Shown here one piece after another: positions 61,981 to 64,000 of a stretch of 64,000 nt of DNA (position 1 is the stretch's first letter; every line of letters begins with the position of its first letter). This DNA comes from Citrifermentans bremense. Lineage in GTDB: Bacteria; Desulfobacterota; Desulfuromonadia; Geobacterales; Geobacteraceae. Below the pieces are notes generated by a model that was given only the letters and a program-made list of their open reading frames with translations, was not told where the DNA came from and did no database searches. The stretch spans positions 1,342,001 to 1,406,000 of the forward strand of contig NZ_AP023213.1 in assembly GCF_014218275.1 (NCBI RefSeq), given 5' to 3'. Position numbers and translations under genes: made by a program.

Positions 61981-62562
61981 ATGACACAGGCCACCTCAGA
62001 GACACACCATGAAGATGCACCGGGTCTTATCAGCCAGAAGATATCTCGTCAGCTGGAAAAGAAAATGAGTAATGAAGAAATACGGAGAGCGTATCTGCCA
62101 TCAAATGTGAGGATTCTGCTGGTTGCTGAATCACCACCATCAAGCTGCAAATTCTTCTATACGGGTAGTGGTATGACGCGCCACACAAGGAGGGCATTTG
62201 AGAACGCGTTCGGACTCAAATTCGACAGCACTGGACATTTTCTTGAATACTTTAAGGATTGTGGCTGTTATTTAGACGACCTGACAAAGACCTCAGTAAA
62301 CAAGCTACCATGTATCGATAGAGAACAGTTGCTCCACTCTAGCATTCCTCACTTGTCCGAACGTATCAAGCAGATGCAGCCGGTCGTGGTTGTTACTGTA
62401 CTGAAGAGAATTGAAGCGCAGGTACTGGAGGCGATCGACAAATCCGGAATACACACAGAAACGTATACTCTACCATTCCCTGGCAACGGGCATCAGAACA
62501 AGTACATTGAGTCACTTGCTGAAATTCTCAAACAGCATCTTCCCATTATAACTGCACAGTGA
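61981..62562 (+). CDS. Uncharacterised protein resembling the uracil-DNA-glycosylase fold
   Basis: A 193-residue protein. VRILLVAESPPSS near residue 45 resembles motif A of the UDG superfamily (GEAPG/GQDPY type), and LPFPGNGHQNKY near the end could correspond to the later motif (HPS). Neither is a strict match, so a UDG-fold is only a suggestion. It has a good AAGGAGGCG ribosome site. Flanked by REP units. Confidence 0.45.
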   Translation: MTQATSETHHEDAPGLISQKISRQLEKKMSNEEIRRAYLPSNVRILLVAESPPSSCKFFYTGSGMTRHTRRAFENAFGLKFDSTGHFLEYFKDCGCYLDDLTKTSVNKLPCIDREQLLHSSIPHLSERIKQMQPVVVVTVLKRIEAQVLEAIDKSGIHTETYTLPFPGNGHQNKYIESLAEILKQHLPIITAQ

Positions 62563-62722
62563 GCCTTGCGATACTGGATTGATGAATTTAACCAGTAAAA
62601 GGGGGAGAGGGGGCAGGTTCAACTTAGTGATATTTCAGCAACAAAGGTACCAAGGCAGTTCGAACGGGACGATCCGCTCCGTCAACTTCCGCACCGTTAC
62701 CGCAGAGGAAGGATGAATGATC

Positions 62723-62845
62723 ATGATGGATTTTCCGCCATTCTGGAGAGAGCTTGAGACGTTACTTACTGGTTTTGCATCCACCTCGACTGTGTTCAAC
62801 CAATATCGCGATTGCAACCAAGGGGGCAGAGGGGTCAGAGCTTGA
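62723..62845 (+). pseudogene. 5' fragment of an unidentified gene cut by a REP unit
   Basis: ATG 62723 gives MMDFPPFWRELETLLTG then FASTSTVFNQYRDCNQ, then runs straight into GGGGGCAGAGGGG, the REP of RAYT unit d, and stops at 62845. The N-terminus looks protein-like; the rest was lost when the REP/RAYT unit was inserted. Confidence 0.55.
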
Positions 62846-63840
62846 ATTTGCCGTGGATAAATGTATAACTCCTCATATAGAGGAGGCTGGCCATGGCAAG
62901 ACCACTCCGTATCGACTTTCCTGGAGCTTTCTACCACGTTACCTCTCGAGGTGATGAGAAGTGCGACATTTTCAAAAGTGCACGGGACCGCCTCAAATTT
63001 TTGGAATACTTGGCTTCCACTGTAGATCGGCATGGCGCAGTCATTCACGGTTATTGCCTCATGACTAACCACTACCATCTTCTTCTCGAAACTCCCCATG
63101 CTAATCTCTCACAGATCCTGCACCTTCTAAATGGGTCCTACACCACCTACTTCAATGTTAAACGCAAAAGGGCAGGGCATCTCTTCCAAGGCAGGTTTAA
63201 AGCCATCCTCGTTGAAGCTGATCAGTATGCTCTAGAGTTGTCGCGGTATATGCATCTCAACCCTGTCCGTGCTGGTATGACAAAGGAGCCGGCAACCTAT
63301 CAGTGGTCGAGCTACCTCGCCTATATCGGCAAAATTCCTGAGCCCGCTTGGCTTACCTGCAGATTCATCCGTGGCCTTCTTTGCCAAAGCAGTGAAGCCG
63401 CCAACCGATACCGTGAGTTTGTTGAGGACCTGCTTGGGAAGGAGTACGTTTCCCCGTTGGCTGGTGCCGTCGCCTGTGCAGTCTTGGGAAGTCCCGACTT
63501 CATTGAAGAGATAATGGCTGATTATGTAGATAATGAGCGTGCAAGGGCAGATCTACCGGCAGTCAAAGCACTTCACCATCGATATGGCATCGAGAATATA
63601 ATTTCCAAAGTGGATGAGAAAGGTTTGGCGCCACAGCTGGCCAGGCAGGTTGCGATCCACCTTTGCCACCGTTATTCCGGCGCCAGATTGTCCGAAATCG
63701 GTGGCTACTTTGAGTTAAGCTATTCGGGGGTCTCAAAGGTTAGTACCAAGTTGGAAAAATTGCTGATGTCGAACTCAGAATTGCAGCTCATTGTGCGCGA
63801 GATCCTTTGTGAACTCGGTAGGGGCAAATTCAAGCTCTGA
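62822..63840 (+). mobile_element. Intact REP-associated tyrosine transposase unit (unit d)
   Basis: REP (GGGGGCAGAGGGGTCAGAGC) at 62822, the RAYT gene 62893-63840, and an inverted REP (GGGGCAAATTCAAGCTCTGACCCC) at the end. The gene ends where the REP begins, so the REP forms the end of the coding sequence. Confidence 0.85.
62893..63840 (+). CDS. REP-associated tyrosine transposase (RAYT, IS200/IS605-like)
   Basis: A 315-residue full-length RAYT: ARPLRIDFPGAFYHVTSRGD start, the HUH-type YCLMTNHYHLLLE (about residues 54-66), catalytic tyrosine in YALELSRYMHLNPVRAG (about residue 115-130), and a C-terminal DnaA-like helix-turn-helix (LARQVAIHLCHRYSG, ARLSEIGGYFELSYS). Such enzymes mobilise REP palindromes. 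RBS GAGGAGG. It ends in the sequence GRGKFKL, which is encoded by the REP itself. Confidence 0.93.
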   Translation: MARPLRIDFPGAFYHVTSRGDEKCDIFKSARDRLKFLEYLASTVDRHGAVIHGYCLMTNHYHLLLETPHANLSQILHLLNGSYTTYFNVKRKRAGHLFQGRFKAILVEADQYALELSRYMHLNPVRAGMTKEPATYQWSSYLAYIGKIPEPAWLTCRFIRGLLCQSSEAANRYREFVEDLLGKEYVSPLAGAVACAVLGSPDFIEEIMADYVDNERARADLPAVKALHHRYGIENIISKVDEKGLAPQLARQVAIHLCHRYSGARLSEIGGYFELSYSGVSKVSTKLEKLLMSNSELQLIVREILCELGRGKFKL

Positions 63841-64000
63841 CCCCTTTGGTGCTCTTTGAGTTAAGCTATTCGGGGGTCTCAAAGGTTAGTACCAAGTTGG
63901 AAAAATTGCTGATGTCGAACTCAGAATTGCAGCTCATTATGCGCGAGATCCTTCATGAACTCGGTAGGGGCAAATTCAAGCTCTGACCCCTTTGGTGCTC
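63709..64000 (+). repeat. Two 146-base tandem copies of the RAYT 3' end
   Basis: 63709-63854 (end of the gene plus REP) is repeated directly at 63855-64000 with about three base changes. It contains the last 40 codons and the terminal REP. The second copy is cut off by the window edge. Confidence 0.9.

Overview
This window reads as chromosome from a high-GC Geobacterales bacterium (Geobacter/Citrifermentans/Geomonas type, Desulfuromonadota). That placement rests on recognising the protein families and their Geobacter-like sequences (ribD-ribE-ribBA-ribH-nusB, panBCD, a secreted rhodanese next to an outer-membrane barrel, a UGA-encoded selenoprotein, a GAF-type chemoreceptor), not on a database search.

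Layout. (1) 1-15.9 kb: the distal part of a type VI secretion (T6SS) operon, all on the + strand: tssM (3' end only), tssA, tssB, tssC, hcp, tssE, tssF, tssG, then an AT-richer cargo block (GxSxG lipase-like effector and two paralogous ankyrin-repeat proteins, probably immunity), vgrG, a DUF4123 adaptor and an unknown protein. tssJ, tssK, tssL and clpV are not in the window. (2) 15.9-18.7 kb: a Fur-box promoter driving DUF3793 and DUF2325 genes, a PAP2 phosphatase and a zinc-ribbon protein behind a leader with a terminator. (3) 18.7-37.2 kb: core genes. These are tex; dCMP deaminase-nrdR-riboflavin genes-nusB; hom; a small Fe-S/hemerythrin operon; a peroxiredoxin-like selenoprotein read through an in-frame UGA; phosphofructokinase; a chemoreceptor-like protein; panBCD behind a long leader with an intrinsic terminator; and an aminodeoxyfutalosine-deaminase-like amidohydrolase. 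(4) 37.1-41.2 kb: a decaying minus-strand island of gene remnants (M20 amidohydrolase, outer-membrane barrel tail, wrbA, MFS exporter tail) between three intact genes, ending near ssrA. (5) 41.8-52.3 kb: ssrA (tmRNA) and smpB, then envelope and sugar-transfer genes with secreted rhodaneses and a barrel protein.

(6) 52.3-64 kb: an AT-rich accessory region. A small lipoprotein gene present at 43.0 kb recurs at 52.9 kb, and copies of its tail sit in front of two unrelated genes like a shared leader. Single-gene nucleases (PD-(D/E)xK-like, GIY-YIG-like, HNH) and an OLD-type ATPase/TOPRIM nuclease suggest a defence island. A hicA-hicB-secB-like operon looks like a chaperone-controlled toxin-antitoxin system. 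The region is full of long palindromes with a GGGGTCAGG...CCTGACCCC core. Two IS110-family relics are inserted at the same point of this palindrome, and two REP-associated tyrosine transposase (RAYT) genes lie among repeated copies of their own 5' and 3' ends.

The features most worth follow-up are the HicAB-SecB-like module, the UGA selenoprotein with its SECIS-like hairpin, the IS110/palindrome pairing, the panB leader, and the lipase/ankyrin cargo of the T6SS.
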